Part shown: positions 18,402 through 28,686 of the stretch, piece after piece | Layout of the letters: each line of letters begins with the position of its first letter | Numbering within the stretch: position 1 is the first letter of the stretch | Assembly: GCF_000775285.1 (NCBI RefSeq) | Contig: NZ_JJML01000033.1 | Location: forward strand, 1-64,000 | Source: Neosynechococcus sphagnicola sy1 | GTDB lineage: Bacteria > Cyanobacteriota > Cyanobacteriia > Neosynechococcales > Neosynechococcaceae | Reading direction: 5' to 3' | Length of the DNA: 64,000 nt | Position numbers and translations under genes: made by a program | The notes under the pieces: model-generated | The model's database searches: none | Seen by the model: the letters and a program-made list of their open reading frames with translations, nothing else | What the model was told of the DNA's origin: nothing

Positions 18402-21400
18402 TTAGTGGGGTTGCAGCGGCAAGGTAAAGAAAAAAGTGCTGCCCTGACCCCAAATGCTCTCGACCCAGATTTGACCACCGTGTTGCTGCACAATCGACTG
18501 ACAGATTGCCAATCCTAACCCTGTACCGCCCTGATCGCGGGAGTCCGAGGCATCCACCTGTTGGAAGCGCCCAAATATGCTTTCTAGTTTATTGCTAGGA
18601 ATGCCGCGCCCCTGATCTTGAATGGAAAAGAGAATGTGGCGGGATGCCGGGATCACGGGATGACGAGACAGCGGTGGAAAAGGAATCTCAGCATCTCTCG
18701 CACTCACCATCTTATCCTCCCTGACTGCTGCCCTGAGCCAGACGATGCCCCCAGGGGATGAAAATTTAATGGCGTTGCTGAGGAGATTGGTCAGGGTTTG
18801 GATGATGCGATCGGGCGCTACCCAGATCTGAATGGACAAGGGATAGATGACTAATATGACACCTGCTTCCTGGGCGCTGGTTTCCATGACTTCGATGGAT
18901 CGCTGCATCAGGTCTGCGGCATCACACCATTCTCGAACCAGAGAAACTTTGCCCGCTTCTAATTTTTCTAGGTCGAGCATGTCGTTCACCAGTCGCACGA
19001 GGCGTTCGGTGTCGATCGCCGCAATTTCAATCATCCGCCGCATGGCCTCCGGTTCATCGTCCATCACCCCGGTTGCCAGCAGCCCCAGTGATCCTCGGAT
19101 CGAGGTTAAGGGGGTTCGCAATTCATGGCTGACAATCGAAATAAATTCGTCCTTGAGTTTCTCAACCGCCTGCCGTTGAGTGATATCTTCCCCAATGCCC
19201 ATCACCCCCACCACTTCGCCCGTGGGGTTGCGCAACAGCGTATGGCTCCAGTTAATGACTTTTTCTTCCCTAGATTTGGTTAAAATCCTCGTTTGCGCCG
19301 ACGGAAAAGATTCCTGCCGGAGATTTTCCTGAAACTGCCGGAATTGCTCCTGGGCTAGATCCGGTAAGACCAATAAATCAAACCAGTTTTGACCAATCAT
19401 TTCCGGCTCTGTATATCCGGTTAATTTCAGCAGGCAGGGATTGGCGGCATTGATGGTGCCCCTGGTGTCTGAGTTGAAGACTGCCAGGTTACTGCTCTCA
19501 AACAGCGATCGCCAGCGTCGTTCAGCTTCTTGTAAAACCGCAGCGGATTGCTGGCGTTCTTGTAGTTCTAGTTGCAATTTTTCGTATAGCTCAGATTGCT
19601 GGATGGCGATCGCCAATTGATTGGCAATTTGTTTAACCAAGTCAATCTCAACCTCTTGCCAGGGACGAGGTGCGGAGCATTGATGAATACATAACAACCC
19701 CCAGAGGTTGTCTCCATTCAGCAAAGGCACAATTAGATTGGCTCGGATCTGAAACCGTGCCAAAACATCCCGATGACAGTCGAGAAGCCCAGCGGTTTCG
19801 ATATCATCGATGGCTTGGATTCTGCCCTGTTGATAGTAGACGGCATATTGCTCTCCAAAGCAATGGTCGTGAATTCTAATTTCTAAAACAGAGTCAAATC
19901 CTGCCGTCACGGATTCTGAGACAAACTCACCGTCGTCGAAGTTGGCATCGGGATAGAACTTGAAGATACCGACCCGATCCGCATGGATAAATTGACGAAT
20001 TTCTTCGGAAGCTGTCCTGAAAATAGTCTGGAGATCCAGGGATTGACGAATTCGCTGACTCATTTCTAAGAGTAAAGATTCTCGCTCAGCCTGCTGGCGA
20101 ATCACGTCTTCAGCCTGTTTACGAACGACTTCGTCGCGCTTGGCGGCGCTGATATCGGTGTTGATTTCCAATACCTTAATCGGCTTCCCGATCTGATCTT
20201 TCTGCATCACCCAGCGACTATCGACAATCAGCATCCTCCCATCGCGGTGGGTATGAACCAGTTCCCCTTCCCAGTATCCCTGCTCCAATAGCTCGGCTTG
20301 AATCTCTGCCAGCGGCCTGGGAAATTGGGTTTGCAGGAGGGTGTGGGACACTTGGCCGATCGCCTCTGCTTTGGTCCAGCCATACATGAACTCTGCACCC
20401 TGGTTCCAGAACGTGATCACATCATTCAGATCGTGGGTCAGAATCGTGTCGTGGGCGAGATCCAACAATTGTGCCTGTTCGTGCAGAATCAACTGAGTGT
20501 GTTGCTGATCTAAGAGGGTTTCCAATAGGCGATTGTTCACCCGAGTCAGTTCGGCGGTGCGTTCTGCCACTCGTTGCTCTAATTCCCCATTCAGCTCTTG
20601 GAGTGCTAACTCCGCCTGCTGACGTTGTTTGAGTTCCGACTGAACCTGCTCAAATAAGGTTGATTGCTGCAGCGCAATGCTAACCTGGTCAGCTAACTGT
20701 TGCAGCAAATCAGTTTCTGAGGTTTGCCACTGGCGAGGGGCTAAACAGTGGTGGGCAACCAGTAACCCCCACAGCTCATCTCCCTGCAAAATCGGCACCA
20801 CGATATTTGCCTGCACTTGAAAATTTACTAGGAGTTGCAGGTGGCAGGGGCTGATGCCAGCCGTATAGATGTTAGATTTCGCTGTCACCAGCCCGTGTTT
20901 AAAGGGTTCGACATAGGATTGGCCAAAGCAAGGGTCTTCGATCTGGGTTCCTAAAATTGATGTCCAATTGGTTCCCACCGACTCCACAACAACGGTGCCG
21001 TTCCAGGTAGGGGAAAATTTGAAGATAATCACCCGATCAGTTTGCAGGTAATTTCGCACTTCATCCACGGTAGTTTGGAGCGTGTCTTGCAAATTCAGCG
21101 ATCGCCGAATCCGTTGGGTAATCTCCATCATCAGGTGTTGATGTTCTAGTTGCTGTTGCAGCATCTCCTGGGCTTGCTGGCGTTCTCGCAGTGCTGCCTG
21201 CTGAAGGCTAATATCGTAGTTAACCCCAATCATCCGTTGGGCTTCACCCTGGGAATTGCGTTGCACGATGGCATTGGCTTTCAGAGTTCGAAGGGTACCA
21301 TTGGGGCACACAACTCTAAACACCGGATCGTAGTCTTTTTCACCTCGAATCGCTTGTTGAATGGCCTCCCTTGCCATGGCCTGATCCTCGGGATGGACGC

Positions 21401-22013
21401 TGGCTTCCCATGCCTGATAGGCTCCTAAAAAGTCTGCGGGATCAATGCCATAGAGTTCATACATGCGATCGTCCCAGACCAGATGGTCATTGACGATATC
21501 CCAGTCCCAAATCCCCATCCAGGCAGATTCTAAGGCCAGCCGCAGCTGTTCTTCCCGGTGACGCAGCACGGCCAGGGTCTGATCGGTGTTGGCGGTCAGG
21601 GCTGCAACTTGCCGCTGAAGTTCTCCCTGTTTAATGACACTGTGAAGTGCCAGTCGTAAGGTCTCAGCGGTCAGGGTTGAATGATAGAGATACTGGTGGG
21701 CACCCTGTTGCAATGCCTGCGCCACCCAGTCCTCGTTTCCTCCCTCGATCAGCATCACCACGGGTAGATCGGGGCAGCCAATCTGAGGTTGGAGGGCTTG
21801 CAGGAACTCCAAGCCATTCAGATCGGGCAGTAAACCGTTCAGCAAAATCGCATCGGGTTGGGCAATCCGGTATTGTGCCAGTCCGGCTGCCCCGGTGTCT
21901 GCCTCTAATAGGGTATAGGTGTAGCGATTGTCTTGCAACAGATAGTGACGCAGCCGTTGCCGCTCTTCCGGAGAGTTCTCCACCATCAGAACGGTGCGCG
22001 ATGCTTGAATCAT
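18402..22013 (-). CDS. Hybrid sensor kinase: REC-PAS-GAF-PAS-GAF-PAS-HisKA-HATPase
   Basis: A 1203-residue cytoplasmic kinase. An N-terminal receiver (1-125) has Asn59 (ILLNGLLPD) where the phospho-Asp should be. PAS 1 is at about 165-280 (WMGIWDWDIVND). GAF 1 (about 305-465) has DPCFG and a Cys-His pair at C390 (ISPCHLQ). PAS 2 is at about 510-620 (TILTHDLNDVITFWNQG). GAF 2 (about 660-820) has C746-His (LLDCHRD). PAS 3 is at about 835-945. HisKA has H963 in SHELRTP, and the ATPase domain has LSNAIKFSSPGG, DQGRGIP and GGTGLGLAI. Cys-His at this GAF position is the bilin-attachment site of cyanobacteriochromes, so this may be a photoreceptor; many non-bilin GAFs share the pattern. The ATG at 22013 follows GAAGGAAAG and lies 14 bases after the upstream regulator gene. 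Confidence 0.9.
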   Translation of the reverse strand: MIQASRTVLMVENSPEERQRLRHYLLQDNRYTYTLLEADTGAAGLAQYRIAQPDAILLNGLLPDLNGLEFLQALQPQIGCPDLPVVMLIEGGNEDWVAQALQQGAHQYLYHSTLTAETLRLALHSVIKQGELQRQVAALTANTDQTLAVLRHREEQLRLALESAWMGIWDWDIVNDHLVWDDRMYELYGIDPADFLGAYQAWEASVHPEDQAMAREAIQQAIRGEKDYDPVFRVVCPNGTLRTLKANAIVQRNSQGEAQRMIGVNYDISLQQAALRERQQAQEMLQQQLEHQHLMMEITQRIRRSLNLQDTLQTTVDEVRNYLQTDRVIIFKFSPTWNGTVVVESVGTNWTSILGTQIEDPCFGQSYVEPFKHGLVTAKSNIYTAGISPCHLQLLVNFQVQANIVVPILQGDELWGLLVAHHCLAPRQWQTSETDLLQQLADQVSIALQQSTLFEQVQSELKQRQQAELALQELNGELEQRVAERTAELTRVNNRLLETLLDQQHTQLILHEQAQLLDLAHDTILTHDLNDVITFWNQGAEFMYGWTKAEAIGQVSHTLLQTQFPRPLAEIQAELLEQGYWEGELVHTHRDGRMLIVDSRWVMQKDQIGKPIKVLEINTDISAAKRDEVVRKQAEDVIRQQAERESLLLEMSQRIRQSLDLQTIFRTASEEIRQFIHADRVGIFKFYPDANFDDGEFVSESVTAGFDSVLEIRIHDHCFGEQYAVYYQQGRIQAIDDIETAGLLDCHRDVLARFQIRANLIVPLLNGDNLWGLLCIHQCSAPRPWQEVEIDLVKQIANQLAIAIQQSELYEKLQLELQERQQSAAVLQEAERRWRSLFESSNLAVFNSDTRGTINAANPCLLKLTGYTEPEMIGQNWFDLLVLPDLAQEQFRQFQENLRQESFPSAQTRILTKSREEKVINWSHTLLRNPTGEVVGVMGIGEDITQRQAVEKLKDEFISIVSHELRTPLTSIRGSLGLLATGVMDDEPEAMRRMIEIAAIDTERLVRLVNDMLDLEKLEAGKVSLVREWCDAADLMQRSIEVMETSAQEAGVILVIYPLSIQIWVAPDRIIQTLTNLLSNAIKFSSPGGIVWLRAAVREDKMVSARDAEIPFPPLSRHPVIPASRHILFSIQDQGRGIPSNKLESIFGRFQQVDASDSRDQGGTGLGLAICQSIVQQHGGQIWVESIWGQGSTFFFTLPLQPH

Positions 22014-22027
22014 GGCTTTGCTTTCCT

Positions 22028-24007
22028 TCAACGCGGCGACGGCTTCATGAGGGCGGACACCAATTGCTGCCGACGAATTTGCCCCGGTTCGAGACGATTG
22101 AGCACCCGAGCAATTAACTCCGGTTCCAAGACTGGCTTGCGGATATAGTCATCTCCCCCAACGGCAAAAGCCTGCACAATGGTTTCGGCATCGTGATGGG
22201 CGGTGAGAAAGAGAATGGGCAAGTTACCCCACCGGGGGTCGTTGCGCACCACCTGGCAAAGTTCAATCCCATTAAAACCTGGCATTTCTACATCTAAAAT
22301 TAATAGGTCGGGAACCGTGGTCGTCAGTACCTCCCAAAAGCGGGTCGGATCGAGGAGGGGAGTTACCTGCAATCCCCAAGGGGACAAGATGGATGATAAC
22401 CGATGTAAAATCACCGGGTCGTCATCGACAACCATGACTTGACCGATGACGGATTGAGGTCGGTAGAGCACCGGAGCCTTGGATTGATGCAGTGAATCTT
22501 GAATGGCTTGAAAAATTTGCGCTGGAGCAATGGGTTTCTGCAGAAATGCCTTTGCCCCCAGACGGGCCGCGGCGACGCGATCGCAGAGGCTATCTCGTCC
22601 CGTAAACACGAGTACTGGCAGCTGGGGATATTGTTGTTTGAGGGCTGCCAGCCAAGTCAATCCATCTTCATTGCTGGGGGAAAAGGTGAGATCTAACAAA
22701 ATCACATCCGGTAAGGTCTGATCGAGGATCTGATCCGCTGCCGCCAGATTCGCCGCTACTTCTATCTGGAGCGATCGGGCACTGGCCTCAGCCTGCAATC
22801 CTTGGGCCAAGATTTCATCATCATCCACCACCAGCACCAGGGGGGATGGGGTCAGCGGTAAGGGGGGCGAAGGGGCAATTGCCGCTGAGTCGGGCTGCTT
22901 AAAGACAGGCTCCCGGTTGAGTTCCTGTTTCAGATCGGCAACCCATGCCGCCATCTGGAGATTGTCTGCCATGGACAAAGAGCGATCGGGACGTAAGATA
23001 TCCTCAATTTGCTTTGCCAGGGTAGAACCCTGAGGAAAACCATACACCCCCAAGGAACCCACTAATTTATGCGCGGTTTGCTGGGCGGCCTGCCGCAGAT
23101 CCGGTGTCAACTTACCCTCCTGAAACGCCACAATCACCTGACTCAGTAAGTGAATCTGTTCCGTGAAGGACTCTTTGAACCGCTCCCATAACCCCAACAT
23201 CACCGTCTCAGCGGTTTCGGCAGCAGCCTGGGGTTCTGCACCCACAGCCGCTGCCTGACTTTTGGCAGGAGCGCCGGTCTCTAGGGGCCGGAGGCGATAG
23301 CCAAAACCATACATGGTCTCAATGAGATCCTGACTGGCTCCGGCTGTCCTGAGTTTCTGGCGAATCGCTTTGATGTGGCTGCTGATGGCGCTCTCCGTCG
23401 GGGGTTCATCCCGTTCCCATAGGCGATCGATCAGGGCGGCGCGACTAAAGATTCGCTGGGGGTGCAACAACAGTAATTCTAGAATGCCAAATTCTTTGGG
23501 TGTCAAACGCAATAATTGCTGGCCGTAACGGATTTCATTCTCCCTGCGATCCAGCTGCAAGTTTTCCCAAGTGACAACGGAGGCGACGGTTGTACTACCA
23601 CGGCGCAGTAAGGCTCGCATCCGTGCTAGCAATTCTGGTAAATTGAACGGCTTGATCATGTAGTCATCGGCGCCAGCATCCAGACCCATGATGCGATCGG
23701 TTGCCCGATCCTTTGCCGTCAACAAGAGAATCGGGATCTGATAACCCTGGGTACGCAGCCGTTGGCAAACCCTAATGCCATCCAGTTCCGGCATATCAAT
23801 GTCTAGCAGTACCAAGTCATAGTCAAACTGTGTTGCTAAATCCAGGGCAATTTGACCATCTACTGCGATCTCAACGTTGTAGTGATGCGCAATTAAGGTA
23901 TTCTCCAGCAGCGTACGAGTTGCTGGATCGTCTTCCACCAATAAAATTCTCACAGTTGATGCTGGGTCATCGGGAACCAATGGGGGGGCGACTGCCAGGA
24001 ATCGCAT
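22028..24007 (-). CDS. RcaC-like response regulator: REC-OmpR wHTH-Hpt-REC-REC
   Basis: About 659 residues. REC 1 (about 10-125, LVLLDIDMPELDG). OmpR/PhoB winged helix (about 135-235, with LTPKEFGILELLL and ETMYGFGYRLRP). Hpt domain (about 255-345) with phospho-His H313 in TAHKLVGSLGVYG. REC 2 (about 365-490, VILLDLTFSP). REC 3 (about 505-625, LLILDVEMPGFNG, KPVLEPEL). The REC-wHTH-Hpt-REC order is that of RcaC, the chromatic-acclimation regulator of Fremyella; the third receiver is extra. It directly precedes the hybrid kinase in an operon. It is the obvious candidate to bind the 11-base-period direct repeats at 16293, 17265 and 17930. The ATG at 24007 is chosen over a TTG at 24028; no good ribosome-binding site is seen for either. 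Confidence 0.9.
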   Translation of the reverse strand: MRFLAVAPPLVPDDPASTVRILLVEDDPATRTLLENTLIAHHYNVEIAVDGQIALDLATQFDYDLVLLDIDMPELDGIRVCQRLRTQGYQIPILLLTAKDRATDRIMGLDAGADDYMIKPFNLPELLARMRALLRRGSTTVASVVTWENLQLDRRENEIRYGQQLLRLTPKEFGILELLLLHPQRIFSRAALIDRLWERDEPPTESAISSHIKAIRQKLRTAGASQDLIETMYGFGYRLRPLETGAPAKSQAAAVGAEPQAAAETAETVMLGLWERFKESFTEQIHLLSQVIVAFQEGKLTPDLRQAAQQTAHKLVGSLGVYGFPQGSTLAKQIEDILRPDRSLSMADNLQMAAWVADLKQELNREPVFKQPDSAAIAPSPPLPLTPSPLVLVVDDDEILAQGLQAEASARSLQIEVAANLAAADQILDQTLPDVILLDLTFSPSNEDGLTWLAALKQQYPQLPVLVFTGRDSLCDRVAAARLGAKAFLQKPIAPAQIFQAIQDSLHQSKAPVLYRPQSVIGQVMVVDDDPVILHRLSSILSPWGLQVTPLLDPTRFWEVLTTTVPDLLILDVEMPGFNGIELCQVVRNDPRWGNLPILFLTAHHDAETIVQAFAVGGDDYIRKPVLEPELIARVLNRLEPGQIRRQQLVSALMKPSPR

Positions 24008-24158
24008 TATCAGCAGTTTTGCTGTCAATGACTCACCGCAATAGTCATTCTATCGAGCAATGGAACCGGAAGCGGCAGGTTGAAATGATTCTGCGGGTCC
24101 TGTAAGAATGGATCACACGCCCTAGACTACACTCCAATACTCGCAGACAAGCCAAGCT

Positions 24159-27100
24159 TTAGGGTTCTTCTCCCACAAGGGTTGAAGACCAAGCCCGAAA
24201 ATTGGCTTGCTTCAAGGCACTCACCGTGGCTTGAGCATCTTGCACCCGGAACTGAACCCCTAGCCGCACCAATTGCCGTTGGTCATGGGAGGCGATTATT
24301 GCGATCACCAGGGTTTTAGCCTTGTCTTCTTCGAGGCGCTGTCCTTTGAGCACATCCCGCAAACGATGCTGCACTTCAATATCCCCTGCCTGCTGGGGCG
24401 GGAGTTCAACCATCACCATGCGGACATCTTCAATTGGTTCGGCATCTTCCACAATCAGCTGACATTGTTCATCGCGGCGATCGACCTTTCCCCAAATCAT
24501 TAAGCGACGATCGGGCTGAATCTGCTCCTTAATCCGCTCATAGCTTTTGGGAAAGACCACGGCTTCAGCATGTCCTGTGAGATCTTCGAGCTGCACAATC
24601 GCCATGCGATCGCCCTTTTTGGTCGTAACAGCTTTGACTGCCGTCACCATCACAATGGCACTGACATGCATGTCTTCAGGTTGGGATTCCAGGTTACAGA
24701 GGCTAATGGGAGCCAGTACCTGAGCCGATTGCTGGATCGGTTTCAGGGGATGATCCGAGATATAAAAGCCGAGCAATTCCTTTTCCAGGCGTAACTTTTC
24801 CTGCTGGGGAAAATCTTCGACCTGCGGTGCTTTGGGAGCTAACTCATAGCTGGACTGCGTTGTAGCCCCAGGAGGTGGGGCCAGGAGATCGAACAGATTT
24901 CCCTGACCGATGGCGCGATCTTTGGCTCGGGATTGTGCCCAGTCCAGCACCAGTTCTAGATCATGGCTCAACTGCTTCCGATTCGAGTTGAGGCGATCGA
25001 AGGCTCCACACTGAATCAAGGCTTCCAAGGCTCGCCGGTTGACGGAGCGGTGATCAATCCGAGCATCCTTGAGACAGGCGACGCGATCGCACAGATCGGC
25101 GAGGGACTGAAAATCAACCCCCCTGAACCCGAGCTGCCAAGAGACACTCAATGGCACCGACGCCAACATTGCGCACCGCTGACAGTCCAAACAGAATGCG
25201 GTCTTGCAGGGGGGTGAAATCGACCCCCGAGCGATTGATATCCGGTGGCTCTACCTGAATCCCCATGGTAACGCAGGAGCCAATATACATCTGCACCTTC
25301 TCCTGATCCCCACTGTTGGCGGTTAAAAGTGCCGCCATATACTCCACGGGATAATTGGCTTTTAGGTACGCCGTCTGGTAGGTGACATAGCCATAGGCGG
25401 TGGAGTGGGATTTATTAAAGCAATACTCAGCGAACTTGACCATCTGATCAAAGAGATTTTCGGCAATCTTGGATTTGATGCCGTTCTTGGTCGCCCCATC
25501 AATGAAAATTTCCTGATGTTGTTGCATCTCGGAGGCTTTCTTTTTCCCCATGGCTCGCCGCAGTAAATCCGCCTGCCCAAGGGAATACCCAGCGAGATCC
25601 TGAGCCATTTTCATGATCTGTTCTTGATAGCACAGCACCCCATAGGTTTCTTCAAGAATGGGTTGCAACAATTCATGCTGATACTCAATCCGTTCTCGAC
25701 CGTGTTTGCGGTTGATAAATAACGGAATCAGCCCTGCATCTAAAGGCCCCGGTCGATAGAGGGCTAAAATCGAAGAAATATCCTCTAGGCAGGAGGGTTT
25801 GAGTTCTCGGACAATTTGCCGCATCCCCGAAGACTCTAGCTGAAAAATTCCCTCTAATTGTCCCTTGGATAACAGCTCATAGGACTTGAGATCATCCATG
25901 GGAATCTGATCAATATCAATGGAAATTCGCTGGGTTTGTTGGATCAGATCCACGGTTTTCTGAATCATGGTCAGGTTCCGTAAACCTAGAAAATCCATCT
26001 TCAATAGTCCCAAAGTTTCCAGATCTTCCATGAAGTACTGGGTAATTACAGAGCCGTCATTGTTGCGTTGCAGGGGCACAATTTCATCCAAGGGTTCAGC
26101 GGAAATCACCACTCCGGCCGCATGGACTCCATAGGTTTTGTTGGTGCCTTCAATCCGCATTGCCATATCTAGCCAACGCTGGACAATGGGATCTTGGTCA
26201 TACTTTTCCTTGAATTCCGGTGCGGGCGTTTGATCGGAGATCATGACCTTCAGCTTCACAGGTTTGCCCCGCACCACCGGGATCATTTTTGCCATGCGAT
26301 CGGCATCCCCATAGGGAATATCTAACACCCGCGCTACATCTTTTAAAACGGCCTTAGAGGTCATGCGGTTAAAGGTAATAATCTGCGCCACCCGATCGTC
26401 CCCATACTTGGCGGTGACGTATTCGATCATCTGGGTACGCTTTTCAATGCAGAAGTCGGTATCAATATCTGGCATGGAGATCCGCTCTGGGTTGAGAAAG
26501 CGCTCAAAGAGCAACCCATGATGCACTGGATCAATATTGGTAATTCTTAAGGCGTAAGCCACCAGGGATCCGGCTGCCGAGCCTCGACCCGGCCCCACGG
26601 GAATCCCAATGTCTCGGGCATATTTGATGAAGTCCCAAACCACCAAAAAATAGGTGGAGAAGCCCATCTTCTGGATCATCTTCAGTTCATAATCCAGGCG
26701 ATCGCGATAGTCCGCCGCAATTTCTGACCGCGAGGGGTGGTTGAAGCGGCTGAGTAAACCTTCCCAGGTCACCTGTTCTAAGTAGGTATCGGCGGTATGC
26801 CCCTGGGGCACCGGGAAATTAGGCAGGGGACTGCGACCGGTGATGTTGTAAGGTTCAATTTTGTCCGCCACAGCTTGGGTATTGGCGATCGCAGTTTGAA
26901 TCACCGCTGCGGGTAAATGATCCTGGAACAGTTGCGCCATTTCTGCCGCAGACTTGAGGTATTCCGTGCCGCTGTAGCGGAGGCGATTATCCTCCGAGAT
27001 CAGCTTGCCCGTTTGGATACACAGCAAGGCATCATGGGCTTCGACATCGTAGCAAGAGATGAAGTGAGAATCATTGGTGGCAATGTACTGAATTTCCAGT

Positions 27101-27687
27101 TCTTGGGCAATTCGGATCAGCTCCACATTCACAATCCGGTCTTCTTGAGAGCCGTGATCTTGAATTTCTAAGTAGAAGTCCCCTGCAAAGCGGTCTTTGT
27201 ACCATTGAGCTACTCGACGTGCCACCTCGGGTTTCCCCTGTAAAATTGCCTGGGGAATTTCCCCCCCCAAGCAGGCGGAGGTGACAATTAAGCCGTCTCG
27301 ATACTGCTCTAAAAGATCCTTGTTAATGCAGGGGCGGGAAAAAATTCCCTTACCCTGAACCCCTTTGAGGTTAGAGATTGTGGTCAGCTTCACCAGATTT
27401 TTGTAGCCCTGGGTATTCTTCGCCAACACCACCTGGTGATAGCGGGGACGCCGTTCCTGCTTTTCAATATCCCCGTTGATCACATACATCTCATTGCCAA
27501 CAATGGGTTTGACGTTTTTGCTCCGGCAGACCTTGATCAGTTCCACCGCGCCGTACATCACCCCGTGATCCGTGAGGGCGATCGCGGGCATCCCCAGTTC
27601 CACCGCCCGATCCACGAGTTCGGGGAGTTGGCTGGCACCATCTAGCAGGCTGTAATCACTGTGAATATGTAGACCAACAAAGGACAT
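24159..27687 (-). CDS. dnaE: DNA polymerase III subunit alpha (one frameshift)
   Basis: The replicative polymerase catalytic subunit, about 1175 residues when corrected. It has an N-terminal PHP domain ([16 protein letters not shown]), the palm motif [13 protein letters not shown] with catalytic aspartates, [13 protein letters not shown], then helix-hairpin-helix and an OB-fold near the C-terminus ([18 protein letters not shown]). The frame breaks at a C6 run (25118-25123); C5 restores [12 protein letters not shown]. Unlike many cyanobacteria, the gene is continuous at the split-intein site ([12 protein letters not shown]756): there is no intein and both halves are in one gene. Confidence 0.96.
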
Positions 27688-27805
27688 AGCTGCCTAGAAT
27701 CTCAGAAGGATTGTCACCAGCCTAACGGATTCCAGTACCCATCCCTGGTGGACGACGGAAAATCAGCATCCCGGCACTCTCAGGGCAAGGGCACGAGCCA
27801 GTGAG

Positions 27806-27982
27806 TTATAGAAACCCCAGATATTTTGAGAGTTTGAAACCCAGCCAAATTCCTAAAAAGCCACCCACCATGCCCAACAGAATCGAGGTGAGGGAAAAGA
27901 GGCTGCCCCCCCAGAGGGCGGGCACATAGCTACCGATGGTAGAGCCAAGGAACATGGAAGTCCCGATTAAGAATCGATGCAT
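27806..27982 (-). CDS. Small two-helix membrane protein
   Basis: A 58-residue hydrophobic protein: MHRFLIGTSMFLGSTIGSYV, then LTSILLGMVGGFLGIWLGF and a basic tail KLSKYLGFL. The Gly-rich helices (GxxxG spacing) suggest packing or oligomerisation in the membrane. A weak ribosome-binding site (agga, 9-10 bases upstream) precedes it. It sits 72 bases after the HxlR-type regulator on the same strand. I do not recognise a characterised family. Confidence 0.55.
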   Translation of the reverse strand: MHRFLIGTSMFLGSTIGSYVPALWGGSLFSLTSILLGMVGGFLGIWLGFKLSKYLGFL

Positions 27983-28054
27983 TTGCAGGAGTCCTATAGT
28001 TAGTTGACGGACAAAACTCAAGAAGCAACCCTGTAAGGTGGGACGGAGTCCGCT

Positions 28055-28411
28055 CAAAGCTTCTCCAAGGGACAAACGCAGGTTCCTTGATCCAACCACT
28101 GGGAACCGACTTGATGCAGGGCTGCCATCACGGGCTGAATCTGCCGACCCTTGGTGGTGAGGGAATATTCCACATGGGGGGGGCACTTCCGCGTAGACGC
28201 GCCGCGTTGCTAGGCCGTGGCGTTCCAGTTCCCGGAGGCGTTGGGTCAAAATTTTAGTGCTAATGCCCGGTAAGGCTTCCAGGAGTTCATGGGTGCGGCG
28301 ATCGCCCGCAAACAATTCTCGCAACACCAGAATCGCCCACTTATTCCCAATTAAATCCACCACAAACTGAATCGGGCATTGAAACTCCAGGCACGGTTCG
28401 ATTTCACCCAT
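28055..28411 (-). CDS. HxlR-family winged-helix regulator (one frameshift)
   Basis: About 118 residues. A typical HxlR domain: C-x5-CPIQF N-terminal segment, LIGNKWAILVLRELFAGDRRTHELLEALPGIS (cut here in two motifs: GNKWAILVLREL and ALPGISTKILTQRLREL), and the wing VYAEVPPHVEYSLT. A G8 run (28176-28183) shifts the frame; with G7 it reads VEYSLTTKGRQIQPVM and stops at 28055. Early Cys residues in this family often sense redox or electrophile stress. It is divergent from acsF, and the region between contains two GGTAACTAT sites spaced 20 bases apart, so it may control acsF and itself. Confidence 0.85.
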
Positions 28412-28521
28412 AAAGCCAGCGGCCAGATGAACTTTTAGCTTTCTGATTGTAACAACTCATAAAATCCCTGTTCTCGACTGAAATGCCCAAGACCATGGAT
28501 GTGTCCCAATCTTTTCCTTTA

Positions 28522-28550
28522 GGTAACTATGGGGTGCACGGGGTAACTAT
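28522..28550. promoter_or_regulatory. Candidate operator: two GGTAACTAT direct repeats
   Basis: Identical 9-mers at 28522-28530 and 28542-28550, exactly 20 bases apart (two helical turns), in the divergent region between the HxlR-type regulator (starts 28411) and acsF (starts 28687). This is a plausible binding site for the HxlR-type protein; the assignment is inferred from position and spacing. Confidence 0.45.
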
Positions 28551-28686
28551 CTTGTGACCCGCCAAGGAATCAGCTAAGAGATCAAACAGCGTCAGACCTG
28601 TGCCCACACCCCAATGCACAACTGTCCTTTCAGCTTTTCCATCGTTCAGTGCCCCTCAGGGGCAAGGTTTCCCAGGAGAATATCCC

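Noticed and set aside
28600-28686. Longer acsF start
   Set aside because: The extra residues do not match the family and the ATG at 28687 has a good aggaga site.
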